Positions 23,353 to 32,032 of a stretch of 44,993 bases of DNA are shown in pieces. How positions within the stretch are numbered: position 1 is the first letter of the stretch; each line of letters starts with the position of its first letter. The notes under the pieces are model-generated. The model did not search any database, was not told the DNA's origin, and worked only from the letters and a program-made list of their open reading frames with translations. A program made the position numbers and the translations under genes. Origin of the DNA: JBHIFB01 sp046760905 (GTDB lineage: Bacteria > Gemmatimonadota > CAZMKB01); assembly GCA_046760905.1 (NCBI GenBank), contig JBHIFB010000007.1:1-44993 (forward strand), given 5' to 3'.

Positions 23353-25182
23353 GTGTGTGGCATTATAGGATATATCGGAGATAAAGAGGCGGTGCCGATT
23401 CTCCTCGAAGGGCTAAAAAAGCTCGAGTACCGGGGCTATGATTCCGCCGGCATGTCGGTGCTGAACGGCGAGAAGATCACGACCGTGAAACGGTCGGGGA
23501 AGATAGCCGACTTCGAGCGGATCGTGCTGGAAGAACGTCCCGGTGGAACGATCGGGATAGCCCACACGAGGTGGGCAACTCACGGCGCCCCTACCACTGA
23601 GAACGCCCATCCTCACACAGGATGTAAGGATGATATCGTTGTCGTTCACAACGGGATAATCGAGAACTGTACCTCCCTCAGAGAGAAGCTCGAGATGGAA
23701 GGCCACGTCTTCAAGACGGACACCGATACCGAGGTGCTCGCGCATCTGATCGAGAGATACTTCGAGGGCAAATTGGAAGATGCAGTGAGGCAGGCGCTGA
23801 GGAAAGTGGAAGGTACATACGGCCTCGTCGCAATATCCTCGAGGGATCCTGATAAGATCGTGGCGGCCAGGCTGGGCAGTCCACTGGTGCTTGGCATTGC
23901 CAACGGTGACTACTTCGTGGCCTCCGATGTGAGCGCGATCGTGCTTCATACCAGGCAGGTCATCTATCTCGACGATGGCGAGATGCTAACCCTCACAAAA
24001 GATGGCTACACGACCACGGATCTAAACAACATCGAGGTCTTCAAGAACATTTCCGAGGTAACGCTTGACATTAAAGAGATCCAGAAAGGCGGATATCCGC
24101 ACTTCATGTTGAAGGAGATCATGGAACAGCCCGCTTCGATAAAGAACACGATGAGGGGCAGGCTCCTCCGCGGGGAAGGCAACGCCAAGTTCGGCGGACT
24201 CAATCTCACGGAAGATGAGCTTAGGGAGATAGAGAGGATCGTAATAACCGCATGCGGCACCTCCTGGCATGCCGCACTGATCGGTGAGTACATGATCGAA
24301 GAGCTCGCCCGTGTGCCCGTCGAAGTCGAATATGCATCCGAGTTCAGGTACCGTGATCCGATAATGACGAAGAACAGCCTCGTGATTGCGATAAGCCAGT
24401 CCGGAGAAACCGCCGACACCCTCGCCGCGATGCGAGAGGCCAGGAAGAGAGGGGCCAAGTTACTCGGCATCGTGAATGTCGTCGGGAGCCAGATAGCCAG
24501 AGAGGCGGATGGCGGCATTTACATCCACGCCGGTCCGGAAATCGGAGTCGCATCGACGAAGGCTTTCACCTCGCAGATCACAGCACTCGCCCTGTTCACG
24601 CTCCTTTTGGGGAGGATAAAAGGAGAGATTTCAAAGGAAAGGGGGAGCGAGATCATCGCTGCGATGGAGAGACTTCCACATCAAGTAGAGGAGATCCTCA
24701 AGGGTAACGACCAGATACTAGCGTTGAGCAGGAAATATCATAAGCACTCAAACTTCCTCTACCTCGGGCGAGGCTACAATTTCCCTGCCGCCCTCGAGGG
24801 GGCGCTCAAGATGAAGGAGATCTCATACATACATGCCGAAGGCTATCCGGCAGCCGAGATGAAGCACGGCCCCATCGCCCTCATCGATGAAAACATGCCG
24901 GTCGTGTTCATTGCGGTGAAGGATTCGGTTCATCAGAAGGTTCTCTCCAACATCCAAGAAGTGAAAGCACGACAGGGCAGAGTGATCGCTATCGCCAACG
25001 AAGGTGACAGTGAGCTCGAGAAGCTAGCTGATTACGTGATCACTGTTCCCGAGACCATGCAGGTGCTGTCTCCGATACTCACCACAGTACCACTCCAGCT
25101 GCTGGCCTATCATGTGGCGGTGCTGAGGGGGTGTGATGTGGACAAGCCGCGTAATCTGGCCAAGAGCGTGACAGTTGAGTGA
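23353..25182 (+). CDS. glmS: Glutamine-fructose-6-phosphate aminotransferase (isomerizing)
   Basis: 609 aa, the full usual length. The GTG start places the nucleophile Cys directly after Met (MCGIIGYIG), as needed for the N-terminal glutamine amidotransferase domain (about 1-230). Two SIS sugar-isomerase domains follow, with 'TACGTSWHAALIGEY' and 'SQSGETADT' in the first, and the end 'DVDKPRNLAKSVTVE' is canonical. It makes glucosamine-6-phosphate, feeding the mutase encoded upstream. The start follows AGGAAGG. The 88-base gap before it shows no glmS-ribozyme-like sequence. Confidence 0.97.
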   Translation: MCGIIGYIGDKEAVPILLEGLKKLEYRGYDSAGMSVLNGEKITTVKRSGKIADFERIVLEERPGGTIGIAHTRWATHGAPTTENAHPHTGCKDDIVVVHNGIIENCTSLREKLEMEGHVFKTDTDTEVLAHLIERYFEGKLEDAVRQALRKVEGTYGLVAISSRDPDKIVAARLGSPLVLGIANGDYFVASDVSAIVLHTRQVIYLDDGEMLTLTKDGYTTTDLNNIEVFKNISEVTLDIKEIQKGGYPHFMLKEIMEQPASIKNTMRGRLLRGEGNAKFGGLNLTEDELREIERIVITACGTSWHAALIGEYMIEELARVPVEVEYASEFRYRDPIMTKNSLVIAISQSGETADTLAAMREARKRGAKLLGIVNVVGSQIAREADGGIYIHAGPEIGVASTKAFTSQITALALFTLLLGRIKGEISKERGSEIIAAMERLPHQVEEILKGNDQILALSRKYHKHSNFLYLGRGYNFPAALEGALKMKEISYIHAEGYPAAEMKHGPIALIDENMPVVFIAVKDSVHQKVLSNIQEVKARQGRVIAIANEGDSELEKLADYVITVPETMQVLSPILTTVPLQLLAYHVAVLRGCDVDKPRNLAKSVTVE

Positions 25183-25200
25183 AGGGACCGCAACCCACCG

Positions 25201-25638
25201 ATGAGAATAGTCCTCCAGAGAGTATCAGAAGCGAGTGTTACAGTCAGTGGGGAGGAAGTCTCGAAGATTGGCAGAGGCCTCCTTCTCCTCGTGGGTGTGG
25301 GTAGAGCCGACAGCGACGTGAACATGGCATGGCTTGCCGAGAAGTGTGTGAATCTCAGGATATTCCCGGATGAGGAGGATAAGATGAACAAGTCGCTCCT
25401 CGATGTCGGGGGAGAGGTGCTAGCCATATCACAGTTCACCCTGTATGGAGACACCCGGAAGGGGCGCAGGCCGAGTTTCGTCGATGCCGCTCCTCCCGAC
25501 GAGGCCAAGAAACTGTTCAATCGTTTTGTTGAGTTTGTGAGAGATTTCGGTGTAGGGGTGAAAACGGGTGTGTTTGGTGCGATGATGGATGTCAAGTTGA
25601 ACAACGCCGGGCCGGTTACCATCATACTGGAGAGATAG
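25201..25638 (+). CDS. dtd: D-aminoacyl-tRNA deacylase
   Basis: 145 aa, the normal Dtd length. It starts MRIVLQRVSEASV and carries the two active-site signatures SQFTLYGD (about residues 77-84) and NAGPVT (near the end), which form the cross-dimer pocket that hydrolyses D-aminoacyl (and Gly-mischarged) tRNAs. It lies 18 bases after glmS with an independent start, and only one base separates its stop from the maf gene start, so it belongs to the same operon. Cytosolic quality control of translation. Confidence 0.96.
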   Translation: MRIVLQRVSEASVTVSGEEVSKIGRGLLLLVGVGRADSDVNMAWLAEKCVNLRIFPDEEDKMNKSLLDVGGEVLAISQFTLYGDTRKGRRPSFVDAAPPDEAKKLFNRFVEFVRDFGVGVKTGVFGAMMDVKLNNAGPVTIILER

Positions 25639-25639
25639 T

Positions 25640-26266
25640 GTGGGAAAAGATGAGGGGAGAGACCTGGGAGTTGTACCGTTCGTGCTTGCCTCGGCATCAC
25701 CACGGAGGAAGATGCTGCTCGACATGATAGGGCTGAGGCACAGGGTCATGCCACCAACGATAGAGGAGGGCGACTTCGACTGCGATGAACCATCTGAGAG
25801 GGTGCTTAGGCTTGCAAAAGTGAAAGCGACAATTGTCGCTGGTGAGATAAAAAGCGGAATCATACTCGGCGCCGACACCATTGTCGTGAAAGACGGTCGA
25901 ATACTCGAAAAGCCGTGCTCAAGAAAGGATGCCGTTCGGATGCTCTCCTCGCTCTCGGATGAATGGCACGAGGTATACACCGGTCTTCATCTCATAGACG
26001 CTGAGGGCCTGAAAGAGGTGTTCGGCTGCGAGGTCACACGGGTCAAGTTTCGGAGCATGGACCGCAGGGAGATCGATGTGTACCTGCAAACCGGGGAACC
26101 GATGGACAAGGCCGGGAGCTATGGCATCCAGGGTTTTGGAGCCGTCTTCATCGACAGGGTGGAGGGATGTTACTTCAACGTCGTTGGGCTTCCGCTGAAC
26201 AGGCTCATGATGCTGTTGAAAGAACTGGGATGCTTCTTCGATTTCAGGGAACTCAGGAGAATGTAG
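25640..26266 (+). CDS. maf: Maf-family nucleotide pyrophosphatase
   Basis: 208 aa. The Maf signature ASASPRRKMLL is near residues 16-26, followed by 'LGADTIVVKDGRILEKP' and the 'MDKAGSYGIQGFGAVFI' block. Maf proteins hydrolyse non-canonical or methylated NTPs (dTTP/UTP or m7GTP types) as house-cleaning enzymes. The GTG start at 25640 leaves about 12 residues before the first conserved strand. It lies between dtd and mtnA with gaps of one base, so coupled translation is expected. Which Maf subclass it belongs to is not certain. Confidence 0.92.
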   Translation: MGKDEGRDLGVVPFVLASASPRRKMLLDMIGLRHRVMPPTIEEGDFDCDEPSERVLRLAKVKATIVAGEIKSGIILGADTIVVKDGRILEKPCSRKDAVRMLSSLSDEWHEVYTGLHLIDAEGLKEVFGCEVTRVKFRSMDRREIDVYLQTGEPMDKAGSYGIQGFGAVFIDRVEGCYFNVVGLPLNRLMMLLKELGCFFDFRELRRM

Positions 26267-26267
26267 C

Positions 26268-27326
26268 GTGATCAAGAGCATCGAATACAACGGAAACGCC
26301 GTGAGGATAATCGATCAGACAAAGCTCCCTGAACGCCTCGAATACAGGGATCTCAAAACAGCAGAACAGATGTTCGAGGCGATCCGGAGCCTGCGAGTAC
26401 GGGGCGCACCCGCTATTGGTATCGCCGGGGCCATGGGTGTCTGGCTCGGGGTGTCAGGCAAAGAATACTCCGATGAGGAGGAGCTCTTCGAGGAGCTCGA
26501 AGAAACAGCAAGTTTACTCTCCTCTGCGAGACCAACAGCTTACAATCTCTTCTGGGCAATCGAAAGGGTGAAGGTCAAAGCCTATGAACACAGGGGAAAC
26601 GGCCCCACCTCCATCCTCGGAGCAATAAGAGCCGAGACCGAAGTTATCCTTGAAGATGAGAGGGAAATGTCCCGTCTTATAGGTAAGAATGCTCTTCCCT
26701 ATATAAAGGATCAAGCCGTGGTGCTCACCCACTGTAACACCGGTATCCTGGCAACAGGAGGCAAAGGGACGGCCTTAGCCGGAATCTACGCTGCGAAGGA
26801 GGCCGGGAGGAAAGTGAAAATATTCTCGTGCGAGACGAGACCGCTCCTCCAGGGCGCCCGCCTCACAACCTGGGAGCTGATGCAGGAAGGTCTGGATGTG
26901 ACGCTTATTACCGACAATATGGCCGCCCATGTCATGCAGAGCAAGGGAGTCGATCTAGTCATCCTGGGTGCTGACAGGATAGCTCGAAACGGTGACGCTG
27001 CCAACAAGATAGGCACATACCAGCATGCTCTCTGCGCAAGAGCGCACAGGATACCCTTCTATGTCGCGGCTCCAATATCCACCATCGACCTGAGTACGGC
27101 CAGAGGTGAGGATATAAAGATAGAAGAGCGAGATCATTTGGAGGTCGTTGAGATAAAAGGGCAGAGGATAGCACCGGCTGGAGTAGAAGTATACAATCCG
27201 GCTTTCGATGTAACCCCGGCTGAGCTCATAACGGCGATAATCACCGACAGAGGCGTAATTGAGAGACCGAATGAGAAGAAGGTTCTTGAGCTTTGCGGTC
27301 AGCCCAAAAGCATTGACAATAATTAA
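26268..27326 (+). CDS. mtnA: S-methyl-5-thioribose-1-phosphate isomerase
   Basis: 352 aa of the eIF2B-like superfamily. The substrate-binding RGAPAIGIAGA block is at 45-55, catalytic C156 is in THCNTG, and D236 is in GADRIARNGD. Interconverts methylthioribose-1-P and methylthioribulose-1-P in the methionine salvage pathway. No other mtn genes are in the window. GTG start, one base after maf. The 3' end contains the TTGACA -35 of the next operon (27313-27318). Confidence 0.95.
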   Translation: MIKSIEYNGNAVRIIDQTKLPERLEYRDLKTAEQMFEAIRSLRVRGAPAIGIAGAMGVWLGVSGKEYSDEEELFEELEETASLLSSARPTAYNLFWAIERVKVKAYEHRGNGPTSILGAIRAETEVILEDEREMSRLIGKNALPYIKDQAVVLTHCNTGILATGGKGTALAGIYAAKEAGRKVKIFSCETRPLLQGARLTTWELMQEGLDVTLITDNMAAHVMQSKGVDLVILGADRIARNGDAANKIGTYQHALCARAHRIPFYVAAPISTIDLSTARGEDIKIEERDHLEVVEIKGQRIAPAGVEVYNPAFDVTPAELITAIITDRGVIERPNEKKVLELCGQPKSIDNN

Positions 27327-27340
27327 TTTCGATTTAAATT
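27313..27340 (+). promoter_or_regulatory. Probable promoter of the ribosomal-protein operon
   Basis: TTGACA (27313-27318) lies inside the last codons of mtnA; TAAATT (27335-27340) follows after 16 bp in an A/T-rich gap. The rplM start is 40 bases further on. No classic L13 autoregulatory hairpin was evident. Confidence 0.5.
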
Positions 27341-27379
27341 AGAAAATCTATATCAGGCATATTTAAAGGGGTTTTTTAA

Positions 27380-27820
27380 TTGAGGACTACTATTCCAAAG
27401 AAAGATCAGCTCGAGCATAAATGGTATGTCATCGATGCTGATGGTAAGGTTCTGGGTCGGCTTGCCGCACAGGTGGCCTCGCTACTGCGAGGCAAGCATA
27501 AGCCTGCTTATACGCCACATCTCGATGTGGGGGATTTCGTGGTTGTTGTCAATGCCGAAAAGGTAAGGGTAACCGGCAAGAAATTCATACAGAAAGGCTA
27601 CTTCAGGCACAGCGGATACCCCGGGGGGGAGAAGATAATTAGTTTCAAGAGAATGATAGAAGGTCATCCGGAGAGAGTGATAAAACTCGCCGTGAAGGGG
27701 ATGCTTCCACACAATCGTCTGGGCAGGAAGATGTTGAAGAAGCTGAAGGTGTATAAGGGAAGTGTGCACCCCCACCAAGCCCAGAAACCGGAACCCTTGG
27801 AGCTGCATTTCTATGCATGA
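27380..27820 (+). CDS. rplM: 50S ribosomal protein L13
   Basis: 146 aa. Typical 'KWYVIDADGKVLGRLAAQVA' start, 'LRGKHKPAYTPHLDVGDFVVVVNA', 'HSGYPGG' and 'GMLPHNRLGRKM', with the HPHQAQKP tail. TTG start behind AAAGGGG. Assembly-initiating protein of the large subunit. It is followed by rpsI, the universal L13-S9 pair, after an 86-base gap. Confidence 0.97.
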   Translation: MRTTIPKKDQLEHKWYVIDADGKVLGRLAAQVASLLRGKHKPAYTPHLDVGDFVVVVNAEKVRVTGKKFIQKGYFRHSGYPGGEKIISFKRMIEGHPERVIKLAVKGMLPHNRLGRKMLKKLKVYKGSVHPHQAQKPEPLELHFYA

Positions 27821-27906
27821 TAACCCACCTTTCGGCACGCCCCCAGGATCTCACTATCTGCTGTTTCTTTACTCTGTGCGTTTGGTTCTCAACCAGGAGG
27901 ATTGTT

Positions 27907-28299
27907 TTGAGCGATAAGTATATCCATGCCGTTGGATCCAGGAAGACAGCGGGTGCCAGAGTTTACATGAAACCCGGCAAGGGGGATTGGCAGATAAACG
28001 GACGCGCAATCTCCGATTACTTCACCAAGGAAGGCCACATCAACACCTGCGAGGAACCGCTCAAGCTGGTTGATGCCCTCGGAAAATTCGATATCAAGGT
28101 GAGGGTTGTAGGTGGTGGGTTGAGCGGTCAGGCAGATGCTATACGCCACGCAATAGCGAAAGCTCTGGTGCTTATCGATGAGGACTACAGAAAAATCATG
28201 AAGGAAGCGGGATTTCTCACGAGGGACCCCCGCATGGTCGAGAGGAAGAAGTACGGAAGACCGAAAGCCAGGAAGAGATTTCAGTTTTCCAAGAGGTAA
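27907..28299 (+). CDS. rpsI: 30S ribosomal protein S9
   Basis: 130 aa. The TTG start at 27907 is chosen because AGGAGG lies six bases before it and homologues begin with this 'YIHAVGSRKTAGARVY'. An in-frame upstream start at 27817 would overlap rplM and add an unrelated sequence. The C-terminal KKYGRPKARKRFQFSKR is the conserved basic tail reaching the P-site tRNA. Both rplM and rpsI use TTG, unusual for highly expressed genes. Confidence 0.97.
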   Translation: MSDKYIHAVGSRKTAGARVYMKPGKGDWQINGRAISDYFTKEGHINTCEEPLKLVDALGKFDIKVRVVGGGLSGQADAIRHAIAKALVLIDEDYRKIMKEAGFLTRDPRMVERKKYGRPKARKRFQFSKR

Positions 28300-28313
28300 T
28301 ACACGGAGAGGCT

Positions 28314-29273
28314 ATGGAGGTATCCACACTGAAAGAGTTACTGGAAGCCGGAGTTCATTTTGGCCACCAAACAAGAAGGTGGAATCCGAAGATGCGCAGG
28401 TTCATCTTCGGGGAGAGAAACGGTATCTACATAATAGACCTGCAAAAAACCCTGAAGCAGCTTGAAAAAGCGACCGAGCTTGTGAGGGAGAAGGTTGCGG
28501 AAGGCAATATGGTGCTTTTCGTCGGAACGAAACGGCAGATAAAAGAGGTTGTGAGGGAGGAAGCAGAGAGATGCACCATGTTCCATGTGACCAACAGGTG
28601 GCTCGGCGGAATGCTGACAAACTTCCAGACGATACGGAAGAACATACGACGCCTGAAGGAACTCGAGCAGAGGCGGGATGACGGCTCCTTCGATCTGCTC
28701 ACAAAGAAGGAGGCCCAGAAGCTGAAGAGGGAGATCACAAAACTCGATTCACTACTCGGTGGAATCAAGGAGATGGAAGCTCTGCCCAGCGTCCTCTACA
28801 TCGTCGATGCGAGGAAGGAGAGGATCGCTGTCAACGAGGCGAAAAAACTCGGTATCCCTATCATCGCCATAGTGGATACGAACTCCGACCCGGATCCGAT
28901 AACGATACCCATAGCCGGGAACGATGACGCTATCAGGAGTGTGAGGCTTATCACCTCCACTATTGCCGATGCTGTGAACGAAGGAAAATCGATGATGGAG
29001 GCAAAAGCGCTGGAAGCGATCAAGGAAAAGGCGGAAGCCGCAGAAGTCATCGAAGAGGTGACCGAGGAGCCACCGCCTTTGGAAGACGAAGAAGATGACG
29101 TGGATGTGGAGGTGGCGAAGAAGAAAGTGGTACGGGTGGTGAGGAAGGTGAAGCGGACGAGGAAAGCTAAGAGACCTCCAGAAGAGAAAGCTGCTTCCAG
29201 TAAAGAAGCAGATCTTGTGCAGTCAGATGAGCAGCCGGAAGATGTTCCAGGTGAAGAGGAGAGGAAAGAGTAG
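28314..29273 (+). CDS. rpsB: 30S ribosomal protein S2 with long charged C-terminal extension
   Basis: 319 aa; residues 1-230 are a standard S2, with 'LLEAGVHFGHQTRRWNPKM' near the start and 'VDTNSDPDPITIPIAGNDDAIRS' near 200. The last 80 or so residues are a low-complexity tail: acidic (EDEEDD), then a basic KKK/RR block with valines, then Glu/Ser-rich. Typical S2 ends near 240-260, so the tail is an extension seen in some lineages. The ATG follows GGAGAGGCT, and the gene abuts tsf directly. Confidence 0.96.
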   Translation: MEVSTLKELLEAGVHFGHQTRRWNPKMRRFIFGERNGIYIIDLQKTLKQLEKATELVREKVAEGNMVLFVGTKRQIKEVVREEAERCTMFHVTNRWLGGMLTNFQTIRKNIRRLKELEQRRDDGSFDLLTKKEAQKLKREITKLDSLLGGIKEMEALPSVLYIVDARKERIAVNEAKKLGIPIIAIVDTNSDPDPITIPIAGNDDAIRSVRLITSTIADAVNEGKSMMEAKALEAIKEKAEAAEVIEEVTEEPPPLEDEEDDVDVEVAKKKVVRVVRKVKRTRKAKRPPEEKAASSKEADLVQSDEQPEDVPGEEERKE

Positions 29274-29876
29274 ATGTCGACAGAACAAATATCAGCCGCA
29301 GATGTGAAGAAACTCAGGGAGAGGACATCCGCCGGGATGATGGATTGCAAAAAGGCCCTCGTCGAGGCGAGGGGCGATATGGAACTCGCCCAGGACATCC
29401 TCCGTAAGAAGGGGCTTTCAAGGGTGGCGAGGAGATCAAATAGAGTTGCCGAGGAGGGCATCGTCGAATCCTACATCCATCCCGGAAACAAGATCGGAGT
29501 CCTCATAGAGATCAACTGCGAGACGGACTTCGTTGCGAGGACGGACGATTTCAAAAAGCTCGCCAAGGATCTGGCTATGCAGGTGGCAGCCACGAATCCG
29601 ATGGCCGTCGACAGGGAAAGCATCGATGAGAGGACGATTGGCAAGGAGAGGGAGATTTACAAAGCACAGGCCCTGGAGTCGGGGAAGCCGGAGAAGATCG
29701 TAGAGAAGATAGTGGACGGGAGGATGAACAAATTCTTTCAGGAAGTGTGCCTCATCGAGCAGGCTTTCGTGAAGGATACGGATAAGACAGTCACCGACGT
29801 GGTGAACGAGGTGAGTGCAAAGACAGGAGAAAAAATAGTCATAAGGAGATTCGTCCGCTACCAGCTTGGAGAATAA
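29274..29876 (+). CDS. tsf: Elongation factor Ts (short type)
   Basis: 200 aa, the short form of about 196-220 residues known from Thermus-like and several other lineages rather than the 283-aa E. coli form. The N-terminal 'LRERTSAGMMDCKKALVEA' UBA-like helix and the 'NCETDFVARTDDFKKLAKD' core motif are both intact. It catalyses GDP release from EF-Tu. The ATG is immediately adjacent to the rpsB stop codon. Confidence 0.96.
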   Translation: MSTEQISAADVKKLRERTSAGMMDCKKALVEARGDMELAQDILRKKGLSRVARRSNRVAEEGIVESYIHPGNKIGVLIEINCETDFVARTDDFKKLAKDLAMQVAATNPMAVDRESIDERTIGKEREIYKAQALESGKPEKIVEKIVDGRMNKFFQEVCLIEQAFVKDTDKTVTDVVNEVSAKTGEKIVIRRFVRYQLGE

Positions 29877-29886
29877 CTCCTCTGTT

Positions 29887-30609
29887 ATGGACCCGCCCGC
29901 AAAATATCAGAGAATCTTGCTGAAGCTCAGCGGAGAGGCGATATCCGGCCCCGGTAGCTTCGGCATAGACCCGCCTTCCATAGAGCAGCTCACCGATGAG
30001 ATAAAGAAAGTAGTGAAAATGGGGGTCCAACTCGGTGTTGTTATCGGCGGAGGTAATATCGTGCGTGGGGAAATGTTCAGCAACAGAGAGGGGATGGAGA
30101 GAGTCTCGGCCGATTACATGGGAATGCTTGCAACTGTCATCAATGCTCTCGCGCTGCAGGGATTTCTTGAAAGAAAGGGTCTCCACACGAGAGTGCTTAC
30201 TGCAATACGCATGGAGCAGCTTGCTGAACCATATATAAGAAGACGAGCGCTCAGGCACATGGAGAAGGGGAGGATAGTGATATTTGCCGGCGGTACAGGA
30301 AACCCCTATCTCACAACGGACACGGCAGCAGTTTTGAGAGCCATCGAGATAGAGGCCGAGGTACTCCTCAAAGGCACGAAGGTGGAAGGAGTGTATACAA
30401 AGGATCCCCAGGTCCACTCCGATGCGGAGTTCATATCTGAAATAAGTTACATGGATGTGTTGAAGAAAGGATTGCGGATCATGGATTCTACTGCCATCAC
30501 TCTGTGCATGGATAACAAAATACCGCTCATAATCTTTAACATTCAGAAAAAAGACGGGATAGCACGCATCATAAAAGGGGAGAGAATCGGTACAATAATC
30601 AAGGAGTAG
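29887..30609 (+). CDS. pyrH: UMP kinase
   Basis: 240 aa from ATG 29887; an in-frame TTG at 29866 (247 aa) overlaps the end of tsf and is the alternative. It opens with 'YQRILLKLSGEAI', followed by 'VIGGGNIVRG', 'GTGNPYLTTDTAAVLRA' and 'GTKVEGVYTKDP', the amino-acid-kinase-fold motifs of bacterial UMP kinase. Converts UMP to UDP. The nearest ribosome site (GGAG, 29868-29871) can pair with CTCC (29877-29880), a small hairpin at the tsf-pyrH junction. Confidence 0.95.
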   Translation: MDPPAKYQRILLKLSGEAISGPGSFGIDPPSIEQLTDEIKKVVKMGVQLGVVIGGGNIVRGEMFSNREGMERVSADYMGMLATVINALALQGFLERKGLHTRVLTAIRMEQLAEPYIRRRALRHMEKGRIVIFAGGTGNPYLTTDTAAVLRAIEIEAEVLLKGTKVEGVYTKDPQVHSDAEFISEISYMDVLKKGLRIMDSTAITLCMDNKIPLIIFNIQKKDGIARIIKGERIGTIIKE

Positions 30610-30612
30610 GCT

Positions 30613-31170
30613 ATGAGACACGAACTGCTCATTGAATGTGAGAAATCGATGTCGAAGACTCTGGAACGACTCGAAAGGGAATTTGCAAGCATACGTACCG
30701 GGATAGCTACCCCCAGTCTTCTGGATACCATCAAGATCGAGGCATACGGATCGACCATGAATCTGAAGGAAGTTGCTAACGTCGGTGCTCCAGAGCCCCG
30801 ACTTCTGGTGGTCCAGCCATGGGATAAGACGCTTATCCCCGCGATTGAAAAAGCGATCATGACCTCGGATCTGGACCTAAATCCTGCGAACGACGGCACA
30901 TTCATCCGGATACCGATTCCCCAGCTCACCGAGGAAAGAAGGAAGCAGCTCGTGAAGGTGGTTCACAAGCTTGCCGAGGAGGGCAGGATAGCGGTGAGGA
31001 GTGTGAGGAGGGATACAAACACGAAAATCAAGAAGCGGGAAAAAGATGGCGAGATGTCCGAGGATGATTCCCACAAGCTGCTTGATCATGTGCAGGAGTT
31101 GACTGATAAGTATACTAAACTGATAGATGAGATTCTTAATAAAAAGGAAAAGGAGATAATGGAAGTATAG
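30613..31170 (+). CDS. frr: Ribosome recycling factor
   Basis: 185 aa, exactly the family length. Contains 'ASIRTGIATPSLLDTIKIEAYG', 'VANVGAPEPRLLVVQPWD', 'RIPIPQLTEERRKQLVKVVHK' and the C-terminal helical region. Splits post-termination ribosomes with EF-G. Three bases separate it from pyrH. The 115-base gap to uppS holds a promoter. Confidence 0.97.
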   Translation: MRHELLIECEKSMSKTLERLEREFASIRTGIATPSLLDTIKIEAYGSTMNLKEVANVGAPEPRLLVVQPWDKTLIPAIEKAIMTSDLDLNPANDGTFIRIPIPQLTEERRKQLVKVVHKLAEEGRIAVRSVRRDTNTKIKKREKDGEMSEDDSHKLLDHVQELTDKYTKLIDEILNKKEKEIMEV

Positions 31171-31217
31171 AGCAGCCGCGAACCCCGCTGACTCGTTCTA
31201 ATCATTCATTCCCCAGC

Positions 31218-31246
31218 TTGTAATAGATGGAGCGTTTTCTTATATT
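31218..31246 (+). promoter_or_regulatory. Internal promoter before uppS
   Basis: TTGTAA (31218-31223), 17 bp, TATATT (31241-31246). Less perfect than others in the window but correctly spaced; would drive uppS-cdsA-dxr-rseP separately from the translation genes. Confidence 0.45.
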
Positions 31247-31285
31247 AATCTGTAACGTATTGAAACAAAGGCAAGGATCCATGTC

Positions 31286-32032
31286 ATGAACGATGCGCTT
31301 CTGGAAGAAGTCAAGAGAAGTGGTGATTGCCCCGATCATATCGCAGTCATAATGGATGGAAACGGGCGATGGGCGAAGCAGCGGAGGAAGCCGAGGATAT
31401 TCGGACATCAGGCCGGTATGAAATCTGTGCGGGAGGTAATCGAAGCCTGTGGCGATGTGGGTGTGAAGTATCTCACACTCTATGCATTCTCCAGCGAGAA
31501 CTGGAACAGGCCAAGGAGCGAAGTCGCCGCGTTGATGAAGCTGTTGAAGGTTTACACTCTTTCCGAGAGGGAGGAACTGAGGGAACAGGGGGTCCAGGTC
31601 CGGGCGATCGGCCGGATAGATGAGCTCGAGGAAACGGCGAGGGAGGCAATCCGATCGATAGAAGAATACACGCGGGATGGAGACCGTATGGTGCTTAATC
31701 TCGCCATCAACTATGGTGGAAGGTCCGAGATCGTTGATGCCGTGCGGGCTCTTTCCGGGGAAGTTGCCCGCGGCAAACTCCTACCCCGGGACATAAATGA
31801 ACATCTCTTCGCCCGTTTTCTTTACACATCGAACGATCCGGATCCTGATCTGCTAATAAGGACGAGCGGCGAGATGAGGATCTCCAATTTCCTGCTATAC
31901 CAGATGGCCTATACGGAGATCTATGTCACAGATGTGTTATGGCCCGATTTCAGGCGTGAACATCTCTACGAGGCGATACTTGATTATCAGAAAAGGGAGA
32001 GACGATTTGGAAAGGTCTCTTCCAGCAGATAA
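31286..32032 (+). CDS. uppS: Isoprenyl (undecaprenyl) diphosphate synthase
   Basis: 248 aa cis-prenyltransferase. The catalytic Asp D24 lies in 'IAVIMDGNGRWA', followed by 'GHQAG', 'TLYAFSSENWNRP' and the C-terminal 'DLLIRTSGEMRISNFLLYQMAYTE' block (substrate-binding RxSGExRxSNF). It makes the C55 carrier lipid for peptidoglycan. The ATG is preceded by AAGGCAAGGATCC. Its end overlaps cdsA by 26 bases. Confidence 0.96.
   Translation: MNDALLEEVKRSGDCPDHIAVIMDGNGRWAKQRRKPRIFGHQAGMKSVREVIEACGDVGVKYLTLYAFSSENWNRPRSEVAALMKLLKVYTLSEREELREQGVQVRAIGRIDELEETAREAIRSIEEYTRDGDRMVLNLAINYGGRSEIVDAVRALSGEVARGKLLPRDINEHLFARFLYTSNDPDPDLLIRTSGEMRISNFLLYQMAYTEIYVTDVLWPDFRREHLYEAILDYQKRERRFGKVSSSR

Noticed and set aside
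28796..29461. Long minus-strand frame rich in Ser across rpsB and tsf
   Set aside because: Lies opposite clear ribosomal-protein and EF-Ts genes; its composition is the mirror of the charged S2 tail.
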